Notes: generated by a model from the sequence alone, not told the origin. A stretch of DNA of 64,000 bases from Nilaparvata lugens (GCF_014356525.2 NC_052509.1:29128890-29192889); one strand, 5' to 3'. Counted from the stretch's first letter, positions 10,456 to 21,472 are shown. Numbers and translations are program-made.

Positions 10456-11193
10456 GTGATAGGTAGTGGTTTATTATCCACATTGGGTAATATTGCTGAA
10501 GGTATTGTGAATAAAGCAGGTAGCATTACTTCAAGCGTTCTGAATAGGACAATAGACTTCCTACCAATTGAGCTACACCTTCCAGGGGGCTACCAATACT
10601 GCGGTCCCGGCACAAAGCTAGACAAATGGCTTAAGCGAGGTGATCAAGGACTCAACTCCTTAGATAAAGCTTGTCGTATTCATGATATGAGTTATTCACA
10701 ATCTTCAGATAACTTATCACATTCAAGAGCAGATAGAATTTCAGCAGATAGTGCTTGGGCGATATTCAAGGATCCCAAAACAGACTATAGTCAGAAGGTA
10801 TTAGCATATTTAGTCACATTAGCAATGAAGACAAAGTCGGTAATTGGATCTGGAATGAAATTACCACATATTCATAGAAAAAGGTCAACACAAAAGAAGT
10901 CCAGCAGGAAAGGGAAAAGTGAAGGTGTAACTAAACAAAATAGTGAATATATATGGAGGGAGGCGATTAAACGTTTTATGAATCATGTTAAAGGAAAAGG
11001 TTATTATCTCAGACCATACCCCAACTACTTTGGTGGTGGTAGTGGCAGTGGAAGAGTATTGGATTTTCCATCTGGATCAGTGCCACCTCATAATGTGCAT
11101 GGTCTATTGATGAGGGAAAATAAGAGGAGAAGGACATCAAAGCGATCAAATCATAGAGCAAGAGGAAGATCAAGGAAATGTAGTAAAAAATGA
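10456..11193 (+). CDS. Parvovirus-type phospholipase A2 domain protein, probable minor virion component
   Basis: About 245 codons. The PLA2 core has a calcium-loop YCGPGT (residues 48-53) and the catalytic pair in CRIHDMSY (His76/Asp77), followed by ADRISAD. Similar domains occur in parvovirus VP1 and in Polinton/adintovirus virion proteins, where they would act on membranes during entry. The C-terminus is Gly-rich (GGGSGSGR), then strongly basic (RENKRRRTSKRS...). The frame begins without a nearby ATG (the first codon is GTG at 10456). A spliced or lost start is likely. Its stop overlaps the start of the protease gene by ATGA (11190-11193). Confidence 0.85.
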   Translation: MIGSGLLSTLGNIAEGIVNKAGSITSSVLNRTIDFLPIELHLPGGYQYCGPGTKLDKWLKRGDQGLNSLDKACRIHDMSYSQSSDNLSHSRADRISADSAWAIFKDPKTDYSQKVLAYLVTLAMKTKSVIGSGMKLPHIHRKRSTQKKSSRKGKSEGVTKQNSEYIWREAIKRFMNHVKGKGYYLRPYPNYFGGGSGSGRVLDFPSGSVPPHNVHGLLMRENKRRRTSKRSNHRARGRSRKCSKK

Positions 11194-11571
11194 TTGCCAA
11201 ACTCAGTAAAGCTATGTCTGGTCATGATCTAGAACAATGGGCGGGATTGTTAAAAATTCAGCTGCATGCTGTGTATATGCTTGATATGCTGCCCAACAAA
11301 ATCCATCATGATGAGATGTCTATTGTTAATCTGGATTCTCTTACCAGACCAGGTACACATTGGGTGGCCTATGACAAACAAGGTGATAATGTATACTATT
11401 TTGATCCCATAGGCAATCTACAGCCACCATTACAATTGGTGGAAGAAGCAGGAAGTTGTGAATGTATTTTATAATGCTGATGAGATACAAAAACCTAATA
11501 CAAATATTTGTAGTCACCTATGTTTATTATTCTTGTTTTGGTCAGTTCTAACTATTTTTAGGTGGAGGTAA
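11190..11571 (+). pseudogene. PRO: Adenain-like cysteine protease, frameshifted
   Basis: ATG 11190 overlaps the PLA2 gene stop. Catalytic His in GTHWVAY (His57) and acidic partner in YYFDPIGN (Asp72) match the adenovirus protease order His-Asp/Glu-Cys. The Cys lies in a second frame at 11509-11523 (CSHLC, with the flanking NTNIC...LLFLF block). A frameshift at about 11440-11460 separates it from the rest, and that frame stops at 11569-11571. The enzyme would mature virion proteins. Broken, but otherwise of normal length (about 125 codons as a compact form; full adenain is about 200). Confidence 0.85.
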
Positions 11572-11621
11572 GTACTACTACCGCGACTACTATGGTTGTG
11601 ATAACGCTTTCTTGAAAGAGT

Positions 11622-12275
11622 AGTGATTTATATGAAAATCTACCACAAGTTTTAGATTTAGATAATAATATGGAATATGAGATTGTATTAGTGAACCTGT
11701 GGACTTTTAATTCTATTCCAAATGCTATTTAAGGGAAAAATTCCAGTTTCAAATATGGTGATCAATTTATAATGCTTGAAACAGGTTCTTATGGAATTGA
11801 TGATATCATAAAAGCAAGAACAGAAAAAATGAATGTAACTAGTAAAAGTCTAGTTATACATGGGAATAATAATACAATGAAAACTGAAATATATTCTGAT
11901 AGACCTATTGATTCAACTCATAATGAATCAATCGGCGCAATACTGGGTTTTGAACATAAGGTGCTAAGTCAAAATATTTGGCATTATTCCAATAAACCTG
12001 TTTAAATATCAAACATCACATGTTTAGAAGTTTCATGTAATTTGGCTTGTGGGAGTTATAGCGATGGTGAGGGAAAACATACTATTTACGAGTTTCCTCC
12101 AAAGGTTCCTCCAGGATATTCAATTAATGAGACACCAAATCCGATTGTATATGTGGGTTTAAATACACACAAGTGTCAGTGCATTAATGTCAAAGTGACA
12201 GACCAGAACGGATCTTTAGTCGATTTCAGAGGAGATAGATTAACAGTTAAACTACATATACAAGAGAAGAAGTGA
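11622..12275 (+). pseudogene. Polinton minor capsid protein (penton-like single jelly roll), two stops
   Basis: One frame from about 11622 (ENLPQVLDL, the usual N-terminal LPxxLxL block) to TGA 12273. TAA codons interrupt it at 11730-11732 and 12003-12005. The C-terminal signature IYEFPPKVPPGYSINE and VKVTDQNGSLVDFRG is shared with copy C (44021-44566). In Polintons this protein would occupy the capsid vertices. No start ATG is evident. It lies between protease and MCP as expected. Confidence 0.85.
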
Positions 12276-12276
12276 G

Positions 12277-12511
12277 ATGGGATTCATTGTATTCAAACCG
12301 CATACCTCAAATCATAATCCATGCAGAGGAGATGAAACTTTTGAGAGGTTGAAGATAAGGAAAAAAAAAGGAGTTAAATAAGAGTTGTAATAGGACATTT
12401 AGTGGAGTTTCACATTCCAACATGATAACATCTAAAAATGCAAGGATATTAGAGAAATTAGGATTTCGAGTAAATTGGGATAATGTCATCTTCAATGGCT
12501 GCAATAATTGA
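12277..12511 (+). pseudogene. Conserved small basic Polinton protein between minor and major capsid genes, frameshifted
   Basis: ATG 12277 starts one base after the minor capsid stop. The first frame gives MGFIVFKPH and a basic stretch to a TAA. A second frame carries KNARILEKLGFRVNWDNV and stops at 12509-12511. Copy C has the same protein intact (43830-44015), with the same ending RILEKLGF-V-W-NV and the same overlap into the MCP start. Role unknown. A small basic protein at this position could be a core or cement protein, which is inference only. Confidence 0.6.
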
Positions 12512-12603
12512 GATCTTGGATGTTGAGAGGGAAATACATTTTTTCAATGAAATAAAGAGTCTGGAATATCACACCCATACTCCTTATGCAAATCAATGCT
12601 TAA

Positions 12604-12662
12604 CCCTCTGCTACACGCATCAGTAGCAATCACACTAGTACACGCAAGCGGCACTCAGTACC
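12604..12662 (+). repeat. Left terminal inverted repeat of piggyBac-type element
   Basis: Begins CCCTCTGCTACACGC next to TTAA and includes GCGGCACTCAGTACCGC, which pairs in inverted orientation with the right end. Confidence 0.85.
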
Positions 12663-12929
12663 GCATATTCAAATTTCGCCCAAAATAGATTTGTAGCATT
12701 TTCAAAATGTAAAAACTCATTTGGCAAGGATTTAAAAAGTAACTCATCTCAATATTAATTCAAATTTATTCATGGAAACAGAGTTGAATTAGTAGATTCA
12801 AAAAATAACTCATCATCAATATTCAAATTCATCCATGGAAACACAGTAAAAGTAGTAGATTTGAAAAATTACTCATCAATAATCATAAAAATCCATTCAG
12901 TAGTTTAAAATGTTATAGTTTTTACCAGT

Positions 12930-14702
12930 TCACTCATCATCTAAATTATTGACTCTGCAGCAGTCACAGCTTACCACTGCTTGTGAATGTGTCTTACAAA
13001 CAAAGTTTTGACACTGTGAGCAACGAACAGTTGTCTTGTTGTTGCGATGTTTCTTACATTCATGGCATGGCCTACATCCGCGCTGATCTGGATCAGCTCT
13101 TACCTGGTTCGATGGAACTTCTTTATATCTCTCAAGATAGCATTTGATGTCAAGAGGCAGATTTTTTATTGTTGCTCTCTCCTTGAAATGACTTTCAAGA
13201 AGGTTGAAAGCTAATTCCTCCAAGAAATCCATTCTGTATTTTTTCCCAGCTGGATTGTTGAGGTTGTTTGCAATATAAATTACATGAGCATTCACTCCAG
13301 TCATGTCTAAAAATCTATAAAAGATTGCCATTGGCCATCTGCGCATTTTCTTTTTTGTGGAATAGTTTGCACACTTCTGATCGACGGTATCCACTCCACC
13401 TTTTGTTGAGTTGTAGTCGATGATAATGGATGGTTTTCCGGTGACATAATCTATTTCTTTCTCATCATGCATTGTGGACAGCAGTATCACACTTTTGTTT
13501 TTCTTGGGCACATGGGAAACAAGTGTGCAATTATCTTAGAAGCCAAAAAGAGATGATCCAACTTCTCGTGTCTTGTTTGGCAGAAACTCAAGTGGAATGT
13601 CTGGTTTGCTTTTCTTCACTGTTCCTATGAATGTTATGCCACGTTCTAATAGATATTGTGCTAAATCATAGATAGTATAGTAATTATCTGTTGTCAAATC
13701 TCGGTGGGTTTTTTCAATGGGTGCAAATAACCGTTTAACCACATCTGTTGCCTTGTTTGAGATGCAAAAAGGACCTTGGGGTTGAGTACCACAGTAAATC
13801 TCAAAACTCGAAACATAGTAGGTCTTAGCATCACATATAGCAAACATTTTGATGCTATACTTGGCCGGCTTGTTTGGCATATACATGACAAAGCCACAAC
13901 GACCTCAAAATGGATGCAACATTACGTCAATTGTGACAAACTCTGATAGGCAGTAACTTTTTTGATAGTTATTGTTCAATGATTCAAAAATTTCACTGAG
14001 AGCTGCCAATTTATCAGTCTTCATCCTTGTAGCTCGTGTATTTATATTATCAAAACGAAGAGCTTGCAAGAGGAATCTAAATCTATTGATACCAAAGGCA
14101 GCTCTGCAAACCATCAAGCCAGTGCCATTGGTCATCCAAGCTCTCTTGGCATCAGCTCGGCAGCTTTTATTTATAGAAAGGATATAAAGCACCCCAAACA
14201 GTCCCATAAGCTCTGATCTGCTTGTTAGTTTGCAATCTCTCTCTCTTGAAAAGCTTTGATCAGCTTGCTTTTTCTCAATATAAATATTTGTAAATTCAAC
14301 AATCTTATCAATCATTTCCACTGTCATGAGTTTGAGAAAAACCTCTATTCCAGACTTAGCATTTCTTGCATATTGCTTAGGCCCAGGAAAAACTTTCACT
14401 ATATTTTTAGATTTTGTCTTTGATTATAAAGCACAAGTTTCACTTAGCCAAAATGTATCTGAATTTTCCCCCTGTCCCAAGAAAACAGTAGAGTCTGTAG
14501 TCTCCCTTACCACTAGGCAATTGTCAATTCCATCTCCAGACTGCTCATTTTCACCATTGTGGTTATCCATGAATACTTGCTCAGCTTCATCCTTACTAGC
14601 ATCAGAGAAATCGTAGAAGTCTTGATGTTCTTCATCTTGTTCCTCATCTTACAGCAGCTCCTCAAGAACAGATGCAAGATCCCCAGGATGAATAGGTTCC
14701 AT
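12930..14702 (-). pseudogene. piggyBac-type transposase, full length with four nonsense codons
   Basis: A single uninterrupted frame from ATG 14702 to the stop at 12930 (about 590 codons, normal for the family). It is broken only by stops at 14649-14651, 14424-14426, 13905-13907 and 13536-13538. The acidic N-terminus (DEEQDEEHQDFYDFSD) is typical. The DDE/DDD core is visible as TIDVML, TTDNYYT and TKGGVDTVDQ. The C-terminal cysteine-rich domain (CRPCHECKKH...CSQC..FVCKTH...CDCC) would bind DNA near the ends. No frameshift has occurred, so decay has been by point mutation only. Confidence 0.92.
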
Positions 14703-14704
14703 TC

Positions 14705-15090
14705 CCCTGAAACATGACAGTACAAGCTTTTGTGAATACAATATTGCTAAATATGATCATTATTCCCATGACCAATTTTCATGAGAATGTTCAAATTTTG
14801 TAAAAAAGTTGAATGAATAAATACTGGTACTATACTAGATATTGGTGTCAAAGCATGAAGAGTGTAATTATAAACTATATTATTATTTTATAATAAGTGT
14901 ATATATAATATAAATTGGTTCCCTAAAACATGATACCCACTTTTGTAAATATGATTTTGTAATATATTACTATTATTTCCATGACCCATTTTTCTATTAC
15001 AAGTCCCAAATCTTGTGAAAAAGTATAATTGGAAACAAGTTGATACATGTGTCAAAACATCAAGAGTATAATCATGAATTACTGAGGTAT
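14705..15090. repeat. Imperfect tandem duplication in the right subterminal region of the piggyBac-type element
   Basis: Two diverged units of about 200 bp (about 14705-14885 and 14920-15090) share AAACATGA, a Y-rich block with CCATGACC, a GTCAAA(A/G)CAT block and AGAGT(G)TAAT. They lie between the transposase start and the right end and may be internal transposase-binding repeats. Confidence 0.5.
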
Positions 15091-15337
15091 AAGCTACAAG
15101 AAAAGAAAAGAAACAAATTGATTTATGCATAAATTCTACTTACATTGCAACACGCTAGCGGTACACAGTGCCATATCCAACAATGTTCTCACTGCCAAGG
15201 CTTCTGACAGACTGACTCAATGCATTTACGGTTCCCTCACCATTCAACCACAAGCAGCAAGACCCAGACAAGGAATACTTATGACTGCCATCATCGCAGT
15301 GTCCTTGAATTCTGTTCTATATCATAATTGCTTGATA

Positions 15338-15373
15338 AGCGGTACACAGTGCCACTTAGCGTGTAGTAGAGGG
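15338..15373 (-). repeat. Right terminal inverted repeat of piggyBac-type element
   Basis: Reading inward on the minus strand it begins CCCTCTACTACACGC, followed by GTGGCACTGTGTACCGC. One mismatch to the left end in the first 15 bases. Confidence 0.85.
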
Positions 15374-15902
15374 TTAACAAAATCTGATGAAATTAGAATT
15401 CCAATAAATTCACAAGATAATTAAAGCCTTCCATGTAAATCGTTCATTCTCATACAGTGTGATGTTACATGCAAGAAGAGTGTGAAAGATGACAAGGGAG
15501 AAACTAGTATTCAAAATGTGACATATAAACTAGTAAGTAATGCAACAGGATATTTTTAGACTTTGCAGGTAGTTATTCAAATTCACCAGTGAATTCTGAA
15601 CATGGTAATGAAATTGATTATACCACATTTACAAAAGATACACCAATTTTGGTAATTGATTGTTCGCACCAGCCAAGTACATTGAAAGGATCAATAGATG
15701 TGCGACTCAAATTTGAATTTGAGAGTGATGTGCCCGCTTCAACCAGTGCTTATTGCATTTTAGCAAGTGATAATATTATAGAATATACCCCACTTACATG
15801 AATGGTTCGAGAGGCACAGTAGTTTTACCAGTAGAGTGCATGGTAAGAGCAGGTTGTATATAACCTAAGACTGATTGAAAAAGCTTTAGTAGGTGAAGAA
15901 CC

Positions 15903-16933
15903 ATGCTATCGAGCGGAACTTCAACATCATAATCCCGCAACTCTCTTTCATCATCCTTACTTCAAACTGTGAAGGAAGAAGAGGAGGACCAGAAGGACTA
16001 TGATAGTTTATTATCTCGCTATACTGGTGACTTATCATTGGGGTTGAAGATGGGAGGAAATTGTCATTCAGAACCATCAAGGAAAGTGGAATATGCAGAT
16101 GTCAGTGTGCAGTGCAACTTGGACAAGGAGGAGGAGGAAGAGCAGTTGATGGTGGAGGGAGGGGTTGCTGAGGGAGGAGATGATGGGGATTGCAGCACAT
16201 TCAAACAGGTTAGAATTGATGATACATTTGCTGTTGTTGAGTTTCATGAGTTCGAAGATAAGAATAATCAACTTATATTAAAGGAATTTGCAATGATTGA
16301 TCCTAAAGATACTTATGTTATATTACATTTCAAACTGCCATTTCCAAAATCACAGCTAACATGGAGAACCTATCGAGATGTATGTTGGTTGGAGTTTTAT
16401 CATAACAAGATAAAATGGGAATTGGGTGGAATAGATTATTCTGATGATCTAATAAAAGCTTGTCTCAAAATTTAAGATAGAGTATATACAAAGGGTGGAG
16501 AAAATGCGGAATTCCTAAAGAAATTCCACAATAATGTTGAAACAATACCTGATAATTTTGAAAGGTCTAATCATAGAAAGTTCTCTGATTGCTGGACTTA
16601 TGATGTTTGCAAAATTCATAATAGTATTGTTGATGGTAGATGTGCTTTATTCAGCGCTAAACATTATTTGTCATTGATGTTGTCCAAGGCAGAGAAAGTA
16701 TTGGGTCGAAAAGTGGATTACTTATTTGAAGCAGAGCGAATGAAAAGTATGAAGATGTTTCCATTTTATACTAGGGAAAACAAATGCAAATATGGGAGAG
16801 AAGGATTTCACTACAATGGGCAATTTGTGTATGGTGTGGATATCAATTATACATGCATAAGGCGAGAATATGCAATTTTACAAGTGATGTTGCTAATCCA
16901 GTAAATTTTTCAGTTCTGGTACCACTCATATAA
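15903..16933 (+). pseudogene. Conserved Polinton late gene (KG/CxxH domain with BIR-like tail), copy A
   Basis: The frame is open from 15931 to TAA 16473-16475 and then continues unbroken in the same frame to 16904. A short shift to 16933 restores the tail shared with copies B and C. Features in order: an acidic N-terminus with VSVQCNL, a core (NNQLILKEFAMID...ILHFKLPFPKS), VYTKGGENAEFL, a CKIHNS...GRCALF motif, and a BIR-like end (ERMKSMKMFPFY...GFHYNG). ATG 15903 is in frame but is followed by TAA at 15930, so the start is uncertain. The core resembles an RNase H/exonuclease-like domain common in insect element proteins (weak memory-based inference). Copies B and C show it is one gene. Confidence 0.65.
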
Positions 16934-16997
16934 AAGCTCTGCTACAAACAGAATCCATTCCAGTGTGCTGTTATGAACAGATCTGATCAGTGTTGTA

Positions 16998-17288
16998 ATG
17001 GATCCCAAATGTTGGTTGTATGCTGATATAGAATTGGAATCGAAATTATGTGATTACATAGACCGGTTTGATTTATGTGAAGAAGCTATTACAAAAGCAA
17101 AATGTGAAAATCGTGATGTTATGATTGCTGAACAATTAAAATTAATTTTTCTAAACACAGTGAATGTTTGTGATATGAATGATTACCTATGTTATTAAAG
17201 ACCTATGAAATTGAATGTTCAAAAACTAATCCAAATTGAGGATGGAGTGTTGCGCAATATAAGTACATCTAACAAAGAGGATCCTTAG
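16998..17288 (+). pseudogene. Conserved 91-97-aa Polinton protein, copy A, one stop
   Basis: ATG 16998 gives MDPKCWLYADIELESKLCDYID, then EQLKLIFLNTVN and MNDYLCY. A TAA replaces the next Tyr codon (17196-17198), and the same frame continues to TAG 17286. Copies B (30483-30758) and C (41284-41558) have the same MDPxxWxxADxELExxL start and NDYLCYY motif, so it is a real conserved gene. It is helical and acidic, with no known domain. Confidence 0.7.
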
Positions 17289-17312
17289 GGTTATTGACAT
17301 TTGCAAACATGT

Positions 17313-17738
17313 TCAATCATGTCTGACCTTGAGATGGAACAAAGAAGAATGGTCACAGTGATGGTGAACTGCAAACCGGTTTAAACATGAAAACCTTGAT
17401 GAGTTGAGTGGGGAAAACAGTGTGATACCACATACAATAGTGAAGTGGCTTTCATTCCCAGTTTAAGAACAGTTGAGTGCAGAGACGTGCTATTCTACTT
17501 CTACATGATGCAGCAGCAGCAGCAGTTCAATTTGACTAAATTCTATGAGACATTAAGGGAGAATATTCCGATTGTGCAGATACGTGACTTGAAGTCTGAC
17601 TCCAGCTATCCAGTATATAAGGCGAGAATGGTTCATACACCATCCAGATTGAGAAGTGTGTTGCTATTTGTCAGATATCGGCCTCCGTTGAAGCGTCATG
17701 TATCAAATCCCAGTCTCTGGAGGGGAAATGTGTCATAA
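17313..17738 (+). pseudogene. Possible small Polinton gene fragment with CAG run
   Basis: The frame 17445-17738 contains a Gln run (CAG repeats at about 17513-17524), then YETLRENIPIVQIRDLKSD and YPVYKARMVHT..RSVLLFVRY. This pattern (L....YPV..A..V.T....VLL.V) recalls a small protein often found in insect Polinton and transposon loci. I recall the pattern only, not a named family. Frames upstream (MSDLEMEQRRMVTV at 17313, then PHTIVKWLS) suggest it begins earlier and is shifted. It ends where the tandem duplication starts. Confidence 0.35.
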
Positions 17739-19162
17739 ACTTACTTCAAAGGGGGGGACACGGAAATATATAATTTGAACTATATGACAATAAATTAGGG
17801 TTTTTATTGTTCAGTCATGAGTACGATTTTCTTGTATAGTGGGTCTTACCTTGTGTTGGCGAATGTTGCAGCCTATTTTCTTCCATAGAGAAGGGAGGAC
17901 GTACAATGAAAAAGTAATTGATAGTTAAAATAGTCAGATTAAATAAAATAATTGAACAATGATAGTACTTGAGGTTATGATTTAACGGTGGATAGTTGTA
18001 GGTTAGGTTGACCAACCTTTGTTTAATCGGATTGTCAATATCACTTAAATCAGAGTATCGAAGCAGAATGGCTGGTGTGTGGATAGGACAGATTGAAAAA
18101 GTTAACTTGCTCAATAAAGAGGTTGGCGGTCTACAAAGGTAGCCGAAGTAAGGGACCTGAATTTCTAACTTAATGTTGTAGGTGGTTATAATATGGTGAG
18201 GGGGAATTAAATTCAATTTAATAATAAAATTCAGTTCAACTGGAACCTGCTGAAAATAAATTCTGCTGTCACTACGATCAGACAGAGATAGTAGTTTTGG
18301 AGTGAACCTTTTCTCCAAATGATGACTAATATATCCAGAATCCAATAATTGTGATGTAATTTGGAAAGATGTTAGACCGTATGAAACAACAGATAGAATG
18401 GCAAATCCATGCGAACCAGGTCTCTGATAAGTACTATAGGTTGTATGTGTCATAAACTTACTTCAAAGGGGGGGACACGGAAATATATAATTTGAACTAT
18501 ATGACAATAAATTGGGGTTTTTATTGTTCAGTCATGAGTACGATTTCCTTGTATAGTGGGTCTTACCTTGTGTTGGCGAATGTTGCAGCCTATTTTGTTC
18601 CGTAGAGAAGGGAGGACGTACAATAAAAAAGTAATTGATAGTTAAAATAGTCAGATTAAATAAAATAATTGAACAATGATAGTACTTGAGGTTACGATTT
18701 AACGGTGGATAGTTGTAGGTTAGGTTGACCAACCTTTGTTTAATTGGATTGTCGATATCACTTAAATCAGAGTATCGAAGCAGAATGGCTGGTGTGTGGA
18801 TAGGACAGATTGAAAAAGTTAACTTGCTCAATAAAGAGGTTGGTGGTCTACAAAGGTAGCCGAAGTAAGGGACCTGAATTTCTAACTTAATGTTGTAGGT
18901 GGTTATAATATGGTGAGGGGGAATTGAATTCAATTTAATAATAAAATTCAGTTCAACTGGAACCTGCTGAAAATAAATTCTGCTGTCACTACGATCAGAC
19001 AGAGATAGTAGTTTTGGAGTGAACCTTTTCTCCAAATGATGACTAATATATCCAGAATCCAATAATTGTGCCGTAATTTGGAAAGATGTTAGACCGTATG
19101 AAACAACAGATAGAATGGCAAATCCATGCGAACCAGGTCTCTGATAAGTACTATAGGTTGTA
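17729..19162. repeat. Two-copy tandem duplication, unit 717 bp
   Basis: Copy 1 is 17729-18445 and copy 2 is 18446-19162. Both start TGTGTCATAAACTTAC followed by CAAAGGGGGGGACACGG, and they differ at only a few positions, so the duplication is recent. The minus strand keeps a long open frame in both copies (212 and 176 codons, with SDRSDSRIYFQQVPVELNF). Its composition is low-complexity I/L/P/Y and I do not recognise it. The purine run is like an LTR-retrotransposon polypurine tract, but no LTR pair was found. Confidence 0.85.
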
Positions 19163-21298
19163 TGAGAGCAAAGTGCTGAACCAAAATAGTAAATATTTCG
19201 AGTACCGAGTTTAATTCTAATGCTGTTTAAACAATCTACTACCTCTCTTTGCGATGTTAATCGGCTAATAATGTAGGATTCACTTCACCCCGGTGGGGTA
19301 GGCTAGTGGAAGTCAATTTATTATTTGATTCTGCAGGGTACTTTCGATGACAGAATTTATTACTTGATAAGAAAATCGACCACCATTTACCACCAGAAGA
19401 AATAATAGTCTAATGATAGGTACTATGCTCGCTAATGTCTGACTATTGCAAAACAGGATGTGTCCTGAATGATCAATGTGTGTCAGTCGAGAAAGAATGA
19501 ATTTGGAGGTATAATGACGTAAACCCAGTTTGATAAACGGTAAAATGGATATATCCTGAAGGATATACTTTTACAACAAATATTGAATAAATTGATAAAC
19601 AGATTATGTAAATAATAGCTTTCAAATGGATACAGAATGAAGATTGGTTGACAGCAGATTTGAGTCTTTAAATTATAAATATTATATAAAAGGTTTGGTA
19701 CTCTTCAATTAAACAAAATAAATTGGATAATAGCCCTTTGGAAAGGGTCATAAACTGGACGACTTAAACAAGAAGAAACAAGTTAATATTAAATGGTGAT
19801 TTAGAGAATAGAACAAATTAATAATTAAAATTACTCTCAGGGGGTGGTTTCGCCTAAGGAAAATAGACCTTTTGGCTAAGTACAGCGTGGATGGTTAAAT
19901 TTATTTAATACTATAAAATTTAATTATGATAAATTTTGTACCCTTAAAACTATAGTCATGACTTTTCTTGAATGGACGAATTTATGCGCTGTACAATTTT
20001 CGCAGATTTATGGGGATCCCCTTTTATATATTCGAATAACTTATGTAGACTTTTGTTTCCGTTTTTTGGTTTTTTGAAATATATTCGGCCGTAGAATATA
20101 TCATTCCAGCTGGGTCCTTCCACGTGGCGAAAAATGTTGAACAGGCTTCACTAATATAATTTCAGGGTTTATTTAAATGAAATTTAAAATCTTAGTATCA
20201 CAATTATTTTAGGAACTTTGGAACAACTTTTAAAAAACAGAAAAACGAAGATTGAATTACATTAAACAGAAATTAAAGCTTTTGAACAATTAGGTACGTG
20301 GACTAGGTCTGTATCCTACCGATGATCCTTGCAAAATGGCCTCGAGTCTTCCTCTTCTAATTTTCACTTGAATTTCTCCTTCAAATTTTATCTCACCAAA
20401 TTTTCATATTAATTCGGGATTGGTCCGATTCTGTGACGTAACCAATACGCTGAATGGGTGGTGTCACTGTGTCCAACTCTAAAGCTTTTAAATAGGGCGA
20501 AATTCCTGATTTTAAGTTGTTCCAAATTATCATTTAGTTTTCATAATTATAATAATACACAAATAAATAATAGAATTCGTCTATGACGATATGCATTCAA
20601 AATTGGCTTCAATGAACAGCTAATGATTATAGAACATAGACATGCTTGTATAACATAAAGTAGACATAATATAAGAATATATATGCTTATAACAATAATG
20701 AACACCATAATAAATAAATATTTCTTCCTCTTTTTGTTTATATGGTTTTTCATATGCTAGAATATCGACCCTCAATCATCATATATTGCTAAGCTAACTT
20801 GTTTATATATTTTTAACAAGTATATTTTTTTTGGTAGTTCAAATAAATAAATATTCGGGCCTATTTGGCATAGAAATGGAAGTATAAAAATGAAAAAGTT
20901 AATAATATATAATCTTTATGATTCGATCTCTAGTCGAACTGCCTTCTCAATTTGCTACTTGTTAATGAGTTAGCTTTGGTTTGTTTTAGGGTTATGTTTT
21001 CGTTTCCAAAACTAACCTTCAAATATAACTTTACTGTTCTAATCCATAGACATATAAACATATACGGTTTTTTCCATTGACTAATTTTTTGGAAGGCATA
21101 TTATTACAGATTTATTTATTTCTTGCTTTGTAAGTTAGATAACAGTCGTCTATCTACCTCAGATAAGATTGTATTGTTTCTACAGTGATAGAAATTATTC
21201 CGTTCTCGTACTAGCCTATGAACAAATTTATTGTGTATTTTGAGGACTGTACAATCATTGGTACATCACAGATTATATGAGAAAAATAAGCAAGGATA
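19163..21298. other. Non-coding AT-rich sequence, probable retroelement debris
   Basis: No supported gene. It contains GGTGGGGTAGG and CACGTGGCGAAAAATG stretches and a CpG-containing block at 20300-20540 that ends in TTTAAATAGGGCG. That composition could be an LTR or leader of an unrecognised element, but I found no matching second copy. Confidence 0.3.
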
Positions 21299-21472
21299 AT
21301 GTGTGTTTTTGATATATTTTTGCCAGAAAAATTTTTATCAGACCTAAATGGACAAACTTTGGGAAGTTTTAATAATGGGAAGTATGTTATGAGATGTATT
21401 CATCAGGAGGATAAACCATCATTGTTACTTCTGGATGATATAGCAAATAAGATGAGAAATAAAATGGAATAG
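21299..21472 (+). CDS. Small open frame (57 aa), uncertain
   Basis: ATG 21299 to TAG 21470-21472. The peptide is MCVFDIFLPEKFLSDLNGQT followed by a helical KPSLLLLDDIANKM segment. Codon-like composition differs from the flanking AT repeats, and it sits just upstream of the last conserved Polinton gene of copy A. It may be an additional element gene, but copies B and C have no equivalent in the matching interval. Confidence 0.25.
   Translation: MCVFDIFLPEKFLSDLNGQTLGSFNNGKYVMRCIHQEDKPSLLLLDDIANKMRNKME

Larger units (their letters stand above)
12600..15377 (-). mobile_element. piggyBac-type DNA transposon inserted in Polinton MCP gene, TTAA target duplication
   Basis: The element proper is 12604-15373 (2770 bp). 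It is flanked by TTAA at 12600-12603 and 15374-15377. Ends begin CCCTCTGCTACACGC and, on the other strand, CCCTCTACTACACGC, and both carry a nearby GCGG(T)AC...CAGTRCCGC segment. Target choice and 5'-CCC ends are diagnostic of the piggyBac superfamily. Removal of one TTAA plus the element would rejoin the MCP reading frame, so the insertion came after the capsid gene was coding-like. The transposase is on the minus strand. Confidence 0.95.
12483..15822 (+). pseudogene. Polinton major capsid protein copy A, interrupted by piggyBac insertion and internally deleted
   Basis: The N-terminus starts at ATG 12483 (AAIIEILDVEREI) and ends at the TTAA where the transposon sits (12600). The frame resumes after 15377 with KSDEIRIPINS, hits TAA at 15422, then shows SLPCKSFI. 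Around 15555 it jumps to the C-terminal part (DCSHQPSTLKGSIDVRL, EYTPLT), with a TGA at 15799 and final TAG at 15820-15822. Compared with copy C (416 aa), roughly 220 residues are missing at the jump. The protein would be the double-jelly-roll MCP. Clearly dead. Confidence 0.85.
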
